A DNA stretch of 64,000 nucleotides from Strigops habroptila (GCF_004027225.2 NC_044277.2:87804283-87868282), one strand, 5' to 3'; shown: positions 22,495-37,289, numbered from the stretch's first letter. A program made the numbers and translations. The notes: generated by a model from the letters alone, not told the origin.

Positions 22495-25400
22495 GCCCCC
22501 ACAAAGTCAATTTTTATTTTCATTTTTTAAATTATAATTTTAAATTATAACTTTAAATGCTGGCTCAACCACTGATCTAAAAATTAAATGAATATACATT
22601 TGGCAGGGAAAGATTTTTTTTTTCCTCAATATGTATTGGCTTCCATCTTCTCTGTTTATAGCGTTTAACAGCAAGAAGTATAGGAAGAGAATCTAACTAC
22701 GAGTGCCTTATGTATCTATGTAGTACCACTATTCATATAGCTTTGCTTTTACCCTTTTCCCTACTTACACCAAGTTACACAGGATCCCAGGAGCAAGATT
22801 ATATGCTTATCACAAACCACAACTATTCCAGCACAATGTTGAGGAAAAAAATCAACCAACCCCTCCACCCCAGCCCAAACCCTACTACCTTGGATCCACA
22901 GCAGTTACCTGCTGGAAAGAAGCATGATTTGAGATCTTTTCTTTCCCTTTCGATTTTATAGGAAATAAATTTTGAGCCTTCGTAACTCAATTATTTGCAT
23001 TCTAAAATAATCCTGTGTTCTTCAAACATTAAAATAACAGATAATAAATTTCACTCTTCTCTATTAAATTCCATGGTTTTTTTTTTTTTTTTTTTTTGTT
23101 TTTTTTTTTTTTTTTTTTTTTTTGATTTGTGTGCCTAAGGTCTCTGGACTGTAAGTCCTACAATACGCTTTGTTTTCAAGCAAGCTGACACTTGAGCTTG
23201 CTTTGCTTGACACTCTGGGTCTGTTTTTTTTCTCTTTCTTCTTTATGATCCTATAATAGAGTGAGGGTTTGATTCTCAGCCCAGATTATTTTAGCTAATA
23301 ATCTTTTGTGTATGCTTAATTACATGGGGGCCACGAACACTCAGAATATTAGGTAGGCAAACTACGTACTTGTAATTATGAAAGGTGGCAACTGAAATAA
23401 TGTTTCACGTTGTAAATTATCTGACCTTTCAGTTAAACATCTGTTACCGGCTTAATGGCCACTAAAGTTGTTCTAGTAACAGAAATAGTTTACTACCTTT
23501 TATTCCTTTAAGATTACATTGCCAACTCAGCAATAAGCCAAAAGGAAGCTGAAGGGGCAGTACTGGTGAAAAGCAGAGCATCAAGTCCTATGGCAGGCTT
23601 GAATCCTACCATCGGTCACAACTATGAGGCCATATGAAAAGGCTCCACCAAAAGATCTGTGGAAATTATTAGTGTACCACCATGAGCAAGAGTATAGAAA
23701 ACAAAGTGAAAAGAAGAAATTCACCTTCATATATCCCTGTTTATGCATCTAGGGCTGGCAGGCAGGAAAAGAAAGATCTATTTAATGATAAGCTAAATTT
23801 CAACTTTTTTTTTTTTTTTTTTTCTTCCCCATATAAAAGTCACTGTGACATTTTGGTAGTCTTACTATCTACTCTTTACAGGTAGTACCAACCAGTCTGC
23901 TGTTCACAAAGTGTCATCAGCCATGAAACATGCTAAAGGTGTCTGACCTTGTTATTGTTGAGATGCCTAGCAATTTTAAATGCTTAGAAAAAGCTAGTGT
24001 TGAGTTGTGATGAACTAATGAAAGCTTGATGCAGCAAACAGGATTACATTTCATTATTTCATAAAACAGAGATAAGCAGATAAATCACAAACCTGCAATG
24101 ATAGATTCAATTTGAAAAAGATCTAAATAGTATGGGCATGAAAGTTATGTGGTACAAGAATAGTGATTACATTAGTCACATTTCTTTACCATAGTTCAGT
24201 GTCATTACTAAAAAAAGAGACTACTTGCTTTTGTCCTTGAACAGTCCTGATTCCAAAAATACTAGCTAAATTCTAGCTGCACCGAAGTTACTGGGAATTT
24301 TGCTAAAGATTTCAACAGGAGCAGGATTTTGTCCTTCTGTTTTCCCTGGCACAAATAGTACACGCTGTGGAGATATGCAGACCTCTCTGCTGAGCCTAGG
24401 TCTTCCTGGCCAAGTGATCCCTTGTAAATGCAGAATCTGCTTCAGGATGCTAAGTACAGAGCTGAACTCTGCAACCTCTGCTGGTGTGCGGCATGTGCTT
24501 ACACACCTACCACTGAAGCTGGTAGGACTACTCAGTTGAGTTCTCTCAAGTAACAAAAGAACATAATCTCTTAGACAAATTACATTATATGCATATCCTC
24601 TCACTAAATCAGGTCTCTTAATCAATTCAATATAATTTATATATTTCCCATTTGTAGTTTTCTTCAAACTTCACCATGAAGCAAGAATGAGAACAGATTC
24701 AATTAAAAGCTTCTGGTTTAATATTATTTTATTTTTGATGCACACTGATTTGCTGTTTTCTTGCTATGACTTTGCAAATTTAATAGTGCAAGGCTGCTGG
24801 TGATACCTTGCCAAAACGCTTCACTTTGGATCCACACACTTCTTCAGAAGTATCTTCCATCTGCTTGATTATTAAATACCTCAAGTCAGTTCTTCAAAGA
24901 TCAAGAGCATCAACTCTTTTCCTAGGAGCAGCATTTCACTTTTCTATATGCCTATATAACATCTGTCATACAATCCAAACTCATCTAAGAACTATTCAAA
25001 CATGAATGAGTAAGCTGAAAATCAAATTTGACAGATAACCTGCAAAAGCAGTATCTGAATCCCCTTCAGTGTTATTTACTCTTCTTTCCTTTGCACCAAT
25101 GGGGGGAACCCCCCCCCCAAAACCCAACCAAAGCCAAACATAAAATGAATACAGGCAGCAGATGTAGGTAGTCATTCCAGTAACAGAAATGGCACCAGGA
25201 TAAGGCTGGTGAAAACTGATATCTTTGAGATTCAAGAGGTAAAGATGCTTTTTCACTACTTGTTTTTTTCCGTTTATTTTCCTGTTACAGTGCAGTTCTC
25301 AGACCATGTCACTGGGTTTATTTCACAGAGGTAAAATTGGACACCCCTCCCCCCCCCCCAAATCTTAATTATACTTTCCTATCTCTAAATAAATTTGGTT

Positions 25401-28400
25401 CAAGGTACTTTGTTGTCAGATTCCTGTTTCTTCTAGACATAATTCATGCGATTGCTGCCGAAAGCCCATTAAGAAGCCATGCCTGTCACCAGACAGAGGA
25501 GGATGTAAAAGCACTTCATTGTTCCTGCTCTGAAGAAAAACAATTTGCCACAGCCAGACCCCCTTCCAGCAGTGCCAAGTGCACGGTAATTTATTACCTC
25601 TGGATGTCTGATTCCAAGTGAAGGAAACTGAAATGTCATACCTTCATTCATAACACCGTCTCATGGAATTATTTTTTCCGGATTCCTGGGAAGTTGAAAT
25701 ATTTGAGAAGAATATCAGGAACTGTTGTTTTAGCCTGTTTGGTGAGTAGATAATTGCCTTCCAACTCTATTCTTTCAGGAAATGATGTGAGTGTTGCATT
25801 GTTCCTAGATGGGGGCAGCGATGTTTTTTAACAAGACACATACATACATATTTTTAAAAGAAACAAAACACAACAAAAACATGCAGTCTAAGCCACTGTA
25901 CTGAACCAGACTTTTTGAATCTGGTGTAGATAAGAGGTTGGCCCAGACAACATGTCCACATTTCACATAACTAAGAGCATTCTTTAGAAGGGATGTAAGC
26001 AACACTATTTGCTGAAGAAAAAAAAACCACCCCAACCTAAAACAAAACCTTTTACGATGTGGGATTAAAAAGCTCATTATGTTAAGTGATATCAAACATG
26101 ACCAGAAAAGACCCTAGGGAGAAATTACACTTCTTTATTGGGTTCTGCAGGACAAACTAGCCTGGGAACTTGAAAGCACAGGGAAGGTGCACGTGGAAAT
26201 CACATCATATATGAAGAATAATTTCTTACCGTGTGAAAATTATTTGGAAATAGTTTTCAGCTGAAGTTTCTCTTTATGGCAGCTGTTTCAAAGGGAGCGT
26301 ACTGAGGCAATGACCTACAGTAGCATGAATACAATAGCTGCTGGATAACCTCCTAGCAGAGGTATGTGGTCTTAGTCCAGTCCTGTGTCGACAGGCAAAG
26401 TATAATCAGCACTGAAACTCATAACAACAGAGGCTCAGCTTGAGCCTCTTACATTATTTTGACTGAAGATGATGGCAAAAGATCAACTCGGTTTTTTGAA
26501 TTTCTATTAAATTTTTGATAAAAGTGAAATTGGGCCTGGAAAGAGGGAACTACTATTTCTTCTTCAGGAGAGACTGCAAAGGACAAAGGGACAGCATACA
26601 GAAACTCTGCTATGACTTTTCATGCTCCAGTTTGACCACCACACACTTCTCTAGGATTTGCATCCTCTAAAACCAAACAAACTGAAGAAAGATTTTGCAT
26701 TTTGTGATCCCGTGGTGATGGTGACTGCCACCTCAGCAACAAACACCAACCACCATCGTAAAGCAACCCAATGTAGTGGGCTGCACCATCCATTTACTCC
26801 CTACTCCAACATCTGGCTAAGAAACAAAAAGTCAATAATTAAACAGCTTTATTACATAAAATTCTACCTGTTCATGGATGTTTTAAAGGAAATTGCATTT
26901 GCTGTACCACCTGCAAGTCACAGCTGCAAGAAAATTTCAAAACACAATACACCCTGGTCACCCCACATTTTTATATACATATTTTGCATTTTTCACAACC
27001 AGAAATGGCAGCCTGGTTTGGACCACCTTCTCCTGGATACATGGATACACAGAAAGCCTTACACAAAATGAAAGGCACTGCCCTACACTAGGTATCTGTG
27101 CAGCATTTGTATTCTGCACCCACAGTGTCCCAGACAATGAAGTCAACACATTTGCCTAATACAATAAGCACCTCTAAACTTGCTTAGGACACAAATATCA
27201 AAGCCCTACGACCTCTGAGTGCTTCTGGAAGCCAGAGAACTTCTCCACTGTTATGATGCATTGCAGGCTGCTGATTCTGAAAATTTTTTTGAACCATCTA
27301 GGTCTCGATAGTTTAAAGGATAATTCCTCCTTAGGATTCCAAATGCTGATCAGTTGTTAGAAACCAATTGTTTAGTAAAAATTTTCTAAGTCATGCTCAA
27401 TTTTCCTTCAAATCAGTACATTGGAAGGATGGATAGTATTTCCTATTTCTGTAATTCAGTTTAGAAGCTTTCTAGGTGACATAGTAAATATTGGAACAAT
27501 TTAGAGTCACCTGGAAAGCTGATTTTCAGGAACCGGAATTTATTTAATGAGGGCTAAAAAACATCTGGAAAGGACAAACTTGGGTCCACTCACAAAGGAC
27601 TTCCTATGACCTCAAGAAATCCGGAACTAAATTTCCCAAAGCTAAAGCTACTGAAAAGTGCTGTGCATATTCTAGAACATGATACAGCAAGAGGCATTTT
27701 TGCATATCCTAGTTTGGGAGAGCACTGGCTAGGAACCACCCCACAAGCTCTGCAAAGCAAGTTTGAGAATTTATTGTCCAGTTAACACAAAGACAACTAA
27801 AAATGCTTATCCAGGTCCTGCAATGTTTGCTTCAGCAAAAACAGAGGGTATTTTTCTCCAGATTACAGAACATAGGGACCCTATGTCATGAAATGCTGAA
27901 TAAATTTACAGATTATGTGCATCTCAAAATGTTAGTAATGAGTAACAAGCGAGAGCCATAAATAGTGCTTTGGTTCTCACTAAATTCTTTTCCATCAAGT
28001 TAAATACAATGTCTGTTAAAAATAACAATGATACTCAGTTAAAGGTCTCTTTGTATCCACCCAGTGAGTCATTAGTAGAGAAGACTGAGGAAATGTAAGG
28101 TTTTACTTTAAATCACAGTTTTAAAATACAGCGTTTCCAACCTAGTTGATTCTATGATTCTCCATCCTTCAGTACAATTGTCTTAAAAGTTCATATCGAA
28201 ATGGTCAGCTTTCTCTTCACTGTTGATAAAATGATATTAAACAAAACCCTGAACCCTCCAGGTTCTGATTTGGCACAGAGAAAGCATTTAAGGAGGCAAT
28301 CTGAAATCTAGCTGGATAGCTCTGCTAGATTACTAGTTAGGAACCACAGATCTGAGCCCTGGATTTTGAGTGCTACAGCTTTAAGCCCTCACAGGACTTC

Positions 28401-31400
28401 TGCAAGCCTTTCTTTTTTCTAATACTCACCGTTGTCTTTGCTCATTACTATATATAAAACTGTAAAGGTCCTGCATGCAATACTATACACTTTTCAGAAC
28501 TGGAAGGTACATATAGGTGCAGTACTGTATTTCTAAAAGATTTCTTTCAACCCTCATAAAACTCCCTTTGTTAATTGCCCCCAAAATAGATTTTGACATT
28601 TTTGACTTCTCCCTTCTTTTAAATGCCCGTGTTACTTGGAATTTCTGAATAACATTATGACTAAACTATTCATGAAAGTTGTGTTATTCATTAAAATCCT
28701 ACTACAGCAGCTGCAATCCCATCTTCCTGCACATTCTGCTGTATCTTGACATACAGACCGTAACTAGACCACCAGCACTGAGCCTACTGCATCTTTACTA
28801 CTTCGAGAAGTTCATTCCATCATAAACAATTAAAATAAGTGGCCTGCTTAAAAGTGCGTAGTATGGCAATTTTGTCACAAATTTTCTGGCAGAAGTCCTC
28901 ATTTCTTTATTATGGCACAATCTCTAGCAATAAGCATAAACTTCCGCCTCAAACCTTCAGAAAACCTGGTCCACTGAACTGAACACCAATGAAGGTTTTA
29001 ATCTCTGACACTGTGTCTCACTTCCAACTATAATAAATCTTAATTAGAACACATAAGTATTGTGGACAACACTGTTCAAATCGGCAATAATTATTATTAT
29101 TATAATATTTAATTATACATAAAGAATTTTAGGAGTGACGCATTGTAAACTTTTTTGAGAACTAATGGGGCAAAATGCTACTGGCAATTAACGTGATTTT
29201 TTTATTTAAAAGCATGTGGTTTCATGCACAAAATGTGTTGTACTTATATAAAATACTGTATTACAACTGAACATAAGTATTTACATGCTATAGCTCGTAT
29301 GAAAAAGGCTTTCTAACTTTCCTTCTCAGGCTTGCACTGACACCTACTGGAGAATATTTGGAAAACTCAAAATCTGTAGCTCTGAGACGTTAGGAAGCTT
29401 TTCTACTCAGGAGTGAACTATATAGGATTAAATTAATTGGCTGATTATGCCATCTATTTGCTATTTAATTTGACTACCGAAAAAAACCCTTCACAGTTTT
29501 TTTGAGGAAAGATTTAACAAGCCATAAATTAAAATACCAGAGAAGATGCAATGTTCCAGCTGTAGTTATGGAATTTTTCTATAGAAAATATTACCTAGTG
29601 TTAGCATAGAAAGAAGCGTAAGAACAAGTAAACGAGCTTTCTAAGATTAAAAAAAAAAAATGTGAGAGGCCTTAGATATAACACTCTAAGAAGAATACCA
29701 CATCCTGTTAAAACAAGGCCGTTAAAAACAAAAGAAGCCCGTAAGTATTGCTTCAGTTCCTCAGTTTCTTATTACCCCTAAACACAGCAGCAGCAGATTT
29801 CATACAGCAGTTCCAAGGAAGATACCAGCTACTTGCTATGTATTCATTAGAATAGAAAGACTACAAGAATATTCCAGAAAATATTCAAATATGCCATTAC
29901 ATGACACCCAAACTCACTCCAGTTACAAACAGTTAAACCTGTTCGGTATAATAAACAGCACCAATAGTTAAGCGAAAAGTTCTACACAAAGTCTGGCACA
30001 AAGATGGATTGCAAAACTCACCTGCCATACTACAAGTTATGTGTGGAGAACCTTTTCTATCTCTTATTGGAATCCAATGCAAACTTCTATAGCTTTTAAC
30101 AGGGACTAAATAAACTCTCAAGACTTTTAAAACTATGCAATTCAGTCATGTAAATATTGCACGTATAAGGTAAAACATGTTCCTCATGCACCAGTGACAT
30201 AAGCACAATTTTTAAACTATTAATTTTTATAGTTCTCCCATACAGTAGAGACTAGTGAACAATAAAATTTGAATCTCACAAAACAGTCCCACTATGGAAC
30301 TACTGCGTCCAGACAGACCATAGTCCCACCTTGCTAAAAAACTACTGAAGATGGATCTTTTTTTATCCGTCAGATGTGTTCTGCTTTGACACATCAGTGT
30401 TTTGGGGTTTTTTTTTTAAGCATCTGGATAGAAAAAATAGGGTTTCCTCTAAATGCTGGCAAGTTGCTTCAAAGACAATGAAGCATTTCCAGGTACCTTA
30501 AAACCTCCAGCACATCATATAAAAGAAGTGAAAGTTTCTGGATAAAGGATTTCAGCAACAGACAGTTTTCAGGCAGTCCCCACAATGAATAAGAGTGGGC
30601 CAACAGGCAGATAGAGACTATGAAGAAAGTGTTTTCAAATAATCTTCAGCATAAAAAGAACCGTATCATTCTAAAAGAGGAACACATTTTTAGTGTTGGT
30701 ATTTAGAAGCTTTTCAAAGAATCAGGAGCACGCACCCCAGAAAATTTTGGAAATATCGGTTTATTTTCCAGTGAATATCCAACTTGCAACGCTTGCATCA
30801 TTGCTTAAGAGCCCTCAAATTGGCGAAATACTAAAATCTACAGCTCCAGTGCACAGTTAATTAGATATCTAAATCTTAATAAAAATTATCAGTACAAAAG
30901 TAAAAATTAATTCAGTATGCAGTTAAATGCATTTTGTTGTAAAGATATGTGGGCTTTGAGCACATATACATCAAATAATCTTCTAAGAGAGAAGCCATTT
31001 TCAGTCTGTGCTCAAAACAATCAAAACTATTCCACACCCAATTCTGAAGACAGGCAAGAACTTTTTAAATTAAAGTCTGAGCTTCCTTACAACATTCATC
31101 ATGGGTACATAAGCTGAAAAATATTACAGAGGTCACCTTCTATTCAAATAGGGGTTTTCTAAAAGAGACTTTCCTATTTTTCATGTGTGGGATACTTTTG
31201 AGACATCTAGGTTTTTTCCATCCACAACAGAGAATTAACAACATTCCAGCGTGCCCCAGTGTCGGCAAGTCCTCTTTCCAGTCCAGATACACGATGATGA
31301 TTGATGAAGCTGTTGGGCCTACAGTAGCAGGCAGAGCAGCTTGGCAGGAATTCAGTGTTATTGAAAGAAATCTCAAATACTTATTCCATCTCCTCTACTA

Positions 31401-31519
31401 ACTTTAATCACACTATCAACAGGCTGCCAGGAATGGAGCCTTGACACCAAGCCATAAACTTACACAAGCAACCATTGTCGGCATATTACTGTTGCAATAC
31501 AGGTAAAGGGTAAATTCTG
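22495..31519. other. Gene-free stretch downstream of BLOC1S5
   Basis: No exon or recognisable transposon is supported. It contains a long poly-T (23077-23123), a second T-run near 23804-23823, C-runs near 25112 and 25346, and an ATT-rich microsatellite near 29088-29104. In human the next gene on this strand is TXNDC5, but no thioredoxin-type exon or CpG island was seen, so it must lie further left. Confidence 0.5.
23077..23123. repeat. Poly-T tract
   Basis: A run of 46 T broken by a single G at 23098. No transposon body is recognised next to it, so it is listed as simple sequence. Confidence 0.9.
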
Positions 31520-31525
31520 TTTATT
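31520..31525 (-). terminator. BLOC1S5: Candidate poly(A) signal of BLOC1S5
   Basis: TTTATT on the plus strand gives AATAAA on the minus strand. It is the first canonical hexamer downstream of the BLOC1S5 stop codon and would give a 3' UTR of about 1.1 kb. Use of the site is inferred; variant or more distal signals are possible. Confidence 0.35.
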
Positions 31526-32651
31526 TTTACCTGTTTCCATTCTATGTTGGACACCAGCTAAATTACGGAAAGATATTTCCTGTACTAACGGTTAGCTTGC
31601 AGCAAATTTCATTAAGGGACTATGTCTTTTTTTGCTTGGTTAATGAGCTGATTAAGTTAACTTCTTCAGTTACACTGCTGTTAACTGCAAGTTGTAAATA
31701 AGAAAAAGCAAAAGGAGTTTCGCATACCCTGTAAGAGTAATGGTTAGTAAGAAGGCAGATCAGTATTACAGGCATTTTACCACTAATCTGCTCATTTGTT
31801 ATATTGATAAACAAAAATCTTTCCTCAATTGCTTTATAAAGTTCTGACAAGCTTATCCTAAGTAAACCAATAACATGTCAAATATTTAAGGTAAATACTG
31901 TACTAGCTACAAAGCTAATACAAAGACCAATATGTTTCTCTTGATTACTTTTGAGCTTGTTTTGGCTTTGCTTAGAACAGTAAAGCTTAAAAAGAGAGGC
32001 CTGAGACATTTACACAGAGAGAAAAGAAATTGTTGTCCAAGCTCAGTTAGTCATTTTTATGTTAGCAAAACCCCACTGAAATCTCAACTCTACTTCGTAA
32101 TACTGAACATACAACCAACAGCTGGAATTAGAACTGGATTTAAAACTCTGTTGAGAGTTGCTAAAGCTTCAGAATAAAATATTCTGTAAAAGAAGTTGGT
32201 TTTCCTGAAATCTATGAAAGGGCTTTATGGTTTTCCCAGTGAATTCTCAGCTAACTATGGCTGGAACCTATTACACCTACTTTTTGGGAAAGAGCTGAGG
32301 CTGCACACTGGGATAATTAATGTTACATTAGTCTCTCTTCCCAAATGATACGATAGTCTCTGCAGACGGGAAAGAATTCCAGTTTGCAACTCCCTGAGCT
32401 GATGTAGTCACGCAATGTAATTTCCAGTTCCACCTTCTAACAAACGAAGAAATACTGGCATTCCACCTGCCCTGAACAAAACAAGAACAGATAGGCACTT
32501 AAGTTGAAAGTATGCAAACGTTTTCTTCCCATACCAAACCTGGAGAGGAAACTCTTTTTCTTCTGTGTTTCACCTTTCCAAAAGAATTGCAATTGAAGTC
32601 AGAAGCAACTGAGTATTGGCACAAACCCAGCATTATTAAAAAAGAAAAGTC

Positions 32652-32831
32652 TTAAAAAGGAGCGTATTTGGCCAGTTCCTTCTCCATTTCAGAATACTGC
32701 TCTTTGAGGCGCTCCATAGCTTTTCTGTGCTCTTCATCCACCTCTGCTTGTTTGTTTTGTTGTTCTTTCATGAATTCCTCCCAGTGGGCTATGTGCTTCT
32801 CTTCACGAGCCATCAGCTTGTCCGCCTGAAG
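32652..32831 (-). CDS. BLOC1S5: BLOC1S5 coding exon 5 (last)
   Basis: This exon encodes residues 123-181 and the TAA stop (32652-32654). The acceptor is a pyrimidine-rich TTTTCCTTCTCTCAG. The block EVDEEHRKAMERLKEQY is identical to human BLOC1S5 as I know it, and the exon ends YAPF where human ends FSTF. It is rich in Glu, Lys and Arg with heptad-like spacing, consistent with the coiled coil by which BLOC-1 subunits assemble. A second AG six bases inside the exon (CAG|CTTCAG) could give a form lacking two residues. Confidence 0.95.
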   Translation of the reverse strand, partial: LQADKLMAREEKHIAHWEEFMKEQQNKQAEVDEEHRKAMERLKEQYSEMEKELAKYAPF

Positions 32832-35800
32832 CTGAGAGAAGGAAAATGTGAAGTTCTAACAATCATTTCCATATTAAAACAGAGGTTTTGATGAGAGCTA
32901 CATAACGTTCAAGTGTCAGAGAAACTGGACTTTTACTTCAGTAGAGGAAAGTGAAACGAGCAAAAAACCATATGAAAAGGTAAAACTAAACAGAAAACAT
33001 TTATTTTTATGAAGTATAGTCAATCGAAAACAAACAGTAAAATATCTGATAATATTAACACTACAGCATTCACAACAATAGCTTTTCCATGCTATACTGG
33101 TGAAAAAGAAAAAAATGAATGGAAAGACACTTTAAGGTTACTAGCTTGCCTAGTTCACTTCTGTTGGTTTCTGAAGGTCATACTTTGCATTATTTGTTCA
33201 TCTGATTACTTATGATGTTACAAGTACTGTAAGCAGCTGACATAAATCCATATTATCTCATTCAGATTTGCTTTTAAAACAAACTTCTGATTTTGGAAAC
33301 ATAGTATTCAGTGGTTTTAGCCCCTTAGTTATGGGGAAAAAAAAACCCAAATCAACAACCAAATAGCAAATAGACACTGCTTTTTTTTTTTTTGTTCTTT
33401 TCTCGTGTTCACACAGAAAGAAGCTGCCCACTGACACAGACAGACTCAGGGATGTCCACTGTTCTGAAAGGAACCAAAAGAGATATAATTTTAAAAAATG
33501 CATCTCATTTTTAGTAAGTGGTCTTAAAGATTTTACAGCAAGTATGAGCAGGCCTATGTTATATATATGCTACAAACTAAAAACGTGCTGGACAATCTAC
33601 ATTTCTATTTTACCACATAGTAAAATAGTTCAGCATAGTCATCAGATACTAGTCTTGATGAAAAGCCTCTAATACAAAAAGGAAAGAATGAAATAGAATA
33701 TAACCACATAGATATTACATGTTTTGAAACTGGCAGTTAGTGTTTCTGCTTTAGCCAGCTAGCTCTCACTGTGATTAATGTCTTCCTTTATAAATACGTT
33801 ATTTTTTCCCCGTCATGTTCTCATACTGCTTGGCTTCTGGTAAGTCTGATGCCTTTCACTCTCTTATCTTGGGGGGAAAGAAAAAAATTAGCTATCTAGG
33901 AAGAGAGATCATACACACATCCAATTTGCATGTCAAAATGAGATGTACTTCTGTACTGTATGATTCCTTGCTACAGTATTAACAGCCTGTCCTCCTTATA
34001 TTATAGATGCTGATGTCACAATAAATGTAGACAGTTGTTCTTACATTTGCTCCATCTTCCAGCAACAAAGATTAGTCTCCCCCCCCCCCTTTTTTCTCCT
34101 TTTTGATATATCAACGATGACTATTTTCTATGTACAGTACTTCTGTGTAGGAATAAAAACTATCATATAGCTTTTAGGGACATCTGGAATTTTTGTCAAC
34201 TAAATGCAATGGGAACCCATTTATGCATTTTTCAACTCTCTATGTATTTTTCTTCAAAATCACACATTGGGGGTGAAATGCACAATTTTTGCAATGCAGC
34301 ATTTTATACACATAGTAGCAACATTATGCTAAGATCCATTTTGTTTGCAACAGATGCAATATCAGCTACTAATAAAATACGTCAGTGTATACTAACAGTT
34401 TGACTCGTATGCTACTTCATATTCAATACGTTTTGAAACTGTCCGTGCATCACACACTTTTTGACGGGATTACGGAGCACCTACCCCAACCACACTTTGG
34501 CTAGACTAACCCATGCTCCTCAGAACATGAATAGTTTGCAAGGAACATGAAACTCATGTTGCTACTTTCTACTTACATTTTCCACTACACCATTTCTAAC
34601 CAAGGATAGAAAATGATTTATCTGTTAAAACAACCTAAGACATTGCTAGAACATGATATAGCAAAGTTTAGTTTATCAAAAATCTGTGATCTAACTCCTT
34701 TCTTCTCCCCAAAAACCTCTTGCCTTTCCCTGCTCAATCAGGCTTTAGTTTGTTCTAGCACAAGAGAAGTGACATTGTGAAATAAAGGGATATTAGTGGC
34801 CAGGCTATGTACATTGCCTAATCTATGCCCAAACAAAAATTTAAACAGTTGAGTGCTGAGAAGCAATTGCTGTAACTGCTTGTTCTTTAAATACATAAAT
34901 GCAAGCAGCTTTCTATTGAAATAGTAACTATTTTTTTTTGGTTGGAAATAAAGTAACTCCATATAATTGCAATTTACACCTTTAACAAAGCAAAAAGTTG
35001 CACCATCCCTGGAACTAAGGTACTAAAAGGCTTCCCTCATCTGAGCCTTCTCCACTGTAACAGCTTTAAATTAATGTTTTTTACTGTCATGAAGAAGGAA
35101 ATAATGCTTGTATGTTTGAAAATGCAAGTACAGTTGCATGAGAAAGTAACCCCTTTTTCCTCCTTAAAAATAAATAAATAATTGAAAGAATAGTAATTCA
35201 GTGTTAATTTTTATTATTTTTAAACTTGTAACTTTCCAGAGTACACCCTAATTTTAATAATTCCTACCTTTGTCATTTCAAATAACTGCTACAATATACA
35301 AATCTGTAAAATAACAATAGTCTAAACTCACAAGTAAAAAACCTAAACAAGCAGAAAGAACAGAGCCCCTTCAGTCAGGCCCAATTATAAATTAAAACCT
35401 AATAAACCAAATACAGCCACCTCAGACAACATGTAGTTTTGACTGTTCTCATCCAGTCAAGAAGTATCTACAAAGTTGTTTTGGTATTTAATTGTATAAA
35501 TATACCAGTGCATCATAACAAGACAAAAGGCAATATTATGATACCATATTCAGGCTTCAGACCACCACATTTTGTTCTTAGGTAAATCCTCGTGTCCCTT
35601 GTAACATGGAAAAATCGCCATATGAACTAAAGCATCCCGACAGACTTCCTTGAGCCAAGAGGAAGCCTTAGGTAACTCACGATACGTATGGTATCAGTAC
35701 AATATTTAGCCAGGAGCGTAAAAAATAGTTAGCTATATATTGCAATGTTTTAAGCATTAGATAGTTCAACATTTCCTGCCATGCTGTAGATTTCTATTTG

Positions 35801-37253
35801 AACCAAAAGACTGTTTAACTGTCAGCAACAGTACATAATGCGTTAGGCTTCTACTATCTGTGTTAGTGACTGGCACTTCCTATTCTCTACTGCACAGAAA
35901 AAAACCCCACATTTTCACCCCACCTGCAATGAATTACAGGGTAGTAGAAATGGTCTTTCTCTACGGCTGTTAATTTGTCAAAATTTGGGTAGATGGTTTT
36001 TGCTTGTTTAATCAAGAGAATCATCTCCTCAGCTCCAAACACTCTTAGAACTCCAGCTCTATCCTCCTACGAGGTTTCCAGCTCCAGACCACACCAATAC
36101 AGCTTTTTCCTGTCTTTAGTGGTTATCCATTCTTTCTGCAATTCCTCTTCTTCAAACAGTATTTCAGCTGTTCTGCTGGAAGTTCCTTCATTCACTCAGC
36201 AGAACATAAGCCACAGCAAGCTGTTAAATTTCACTTTTCACACATAAGCTGAATACTTGGCCTCAATTTCTGTCTTTTAGTATAACTTCATAAATACAAC
36301 GGTTTGGGAAACTCAAGCTAAGCTTAGAATCTGTTCTATGTTTTCTAACAATGCCGACTACTTTTATGAGAAATTTTTTTTTAATAAGATATTTAGATAT
36401 CATAAAATTTGGAAGATTTTCAGCTTTCACGTTCATGTAAAAAGCTGACAATAGTTTTGAGTTAAAGTTTCATTATTTGGTTTAGATACAAACCAAAGCT
36501 TGTCTAAATTACAAACATAGTTGCTGCCTGATTGATTCCTGTTCTGGGAATTCCCTTTGGTGTGTTAGCAAATTTACATATTTTGGCAGTGACATCTTTC
36601 ATATTCCTTTTATATCAACACCTCAGTTCAGACATTCGTTATTTAGAAAAAATCTAATCTGATTATGAAACTATATTTCACTCAGTAGTGCATACTGCTT
36701 GAATGTGAAAGATAGTAACGCCTTCTTGTATATAGTACTGACTCATCTGAGTTAGTTGCATTTATTTCTATCCTTGTTTTACTCTCATTGGTTATGCAAA
36801 AAATTAACATTTTTGAAAACATCAAATTTTTCAGTAAACTTTGGTTTTAGTATTACTTAGGCTAATTTTTATAACATTAAAAAACACAAACAAAACCAAA
36901 ACCACATCTATAAAACCCCAAACCAAAACCACTACCATCTGAGGCAGACACAGGCTTTGAGAAATGTTACCATACTAGTTCATGCTACAGGCAACAAAGA
37001 AGACCATAACAGGAAGTGTTACATGGCTTCCAGTATAAGCCTGCACCCTTCTAAATAAAAATATTTAAAATAAAAATAATAATTAAAAAAGAATATAGTA
37101 CACAAAAACAGGTTTACAGAATTCCTGGAAGTCTTCACTAGTTTCTCCCACAAGCTTAAAGTAATCCACAGCTTGAACTACTAACTAAATATTACTGATC
37201 TGGATGGGAAGATGACTCAACGAGACAGGGGATTCTATGAATGCTTCTTTCAA

Positions 37254-37289
37254 TGTAAAGTAATTTCTGTAATCAGAAATTACTTCACA
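37254..37289. repeat. Perfect 12-bp-arm hairpin in intron 4
   Basis: AAGTAATTTCTG (37258-37269) pairs perfectly with 37274-37285 around a 4-nt TAAT loop. After one A/C mismatch, three further outer pairs extend the stem to 37254 and 37289. No transposon ends were recognised around it. Confidence 0.85.

Noticed and set aside
22158-22523. Two overlapping minus-strand frames (about 120 codons each) suggesting a coding exon
   Set aside because: They include a long Phe/Ser run from an A-tract, no family is recognised, and the block has LTR-like termini and a tRNA-like stretch, which fits a repeat better.
26658-27071. 137-codon plus-strand frame
   Set aside because: No recognisable domain, low-complexity aromatic-rich second half, AT-rich context and an overlapping frame on the same strand. 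Length alone is not enough in 64 kb.
1-31519. Search for TXNDC5 exons expected downstream of BLOC1S5
   Set aside because: No thioredoxin active-site exon, no conserved splice-bounded segment and no CpG island of a first exon were seen. The gene probably lies beyond the left edge.
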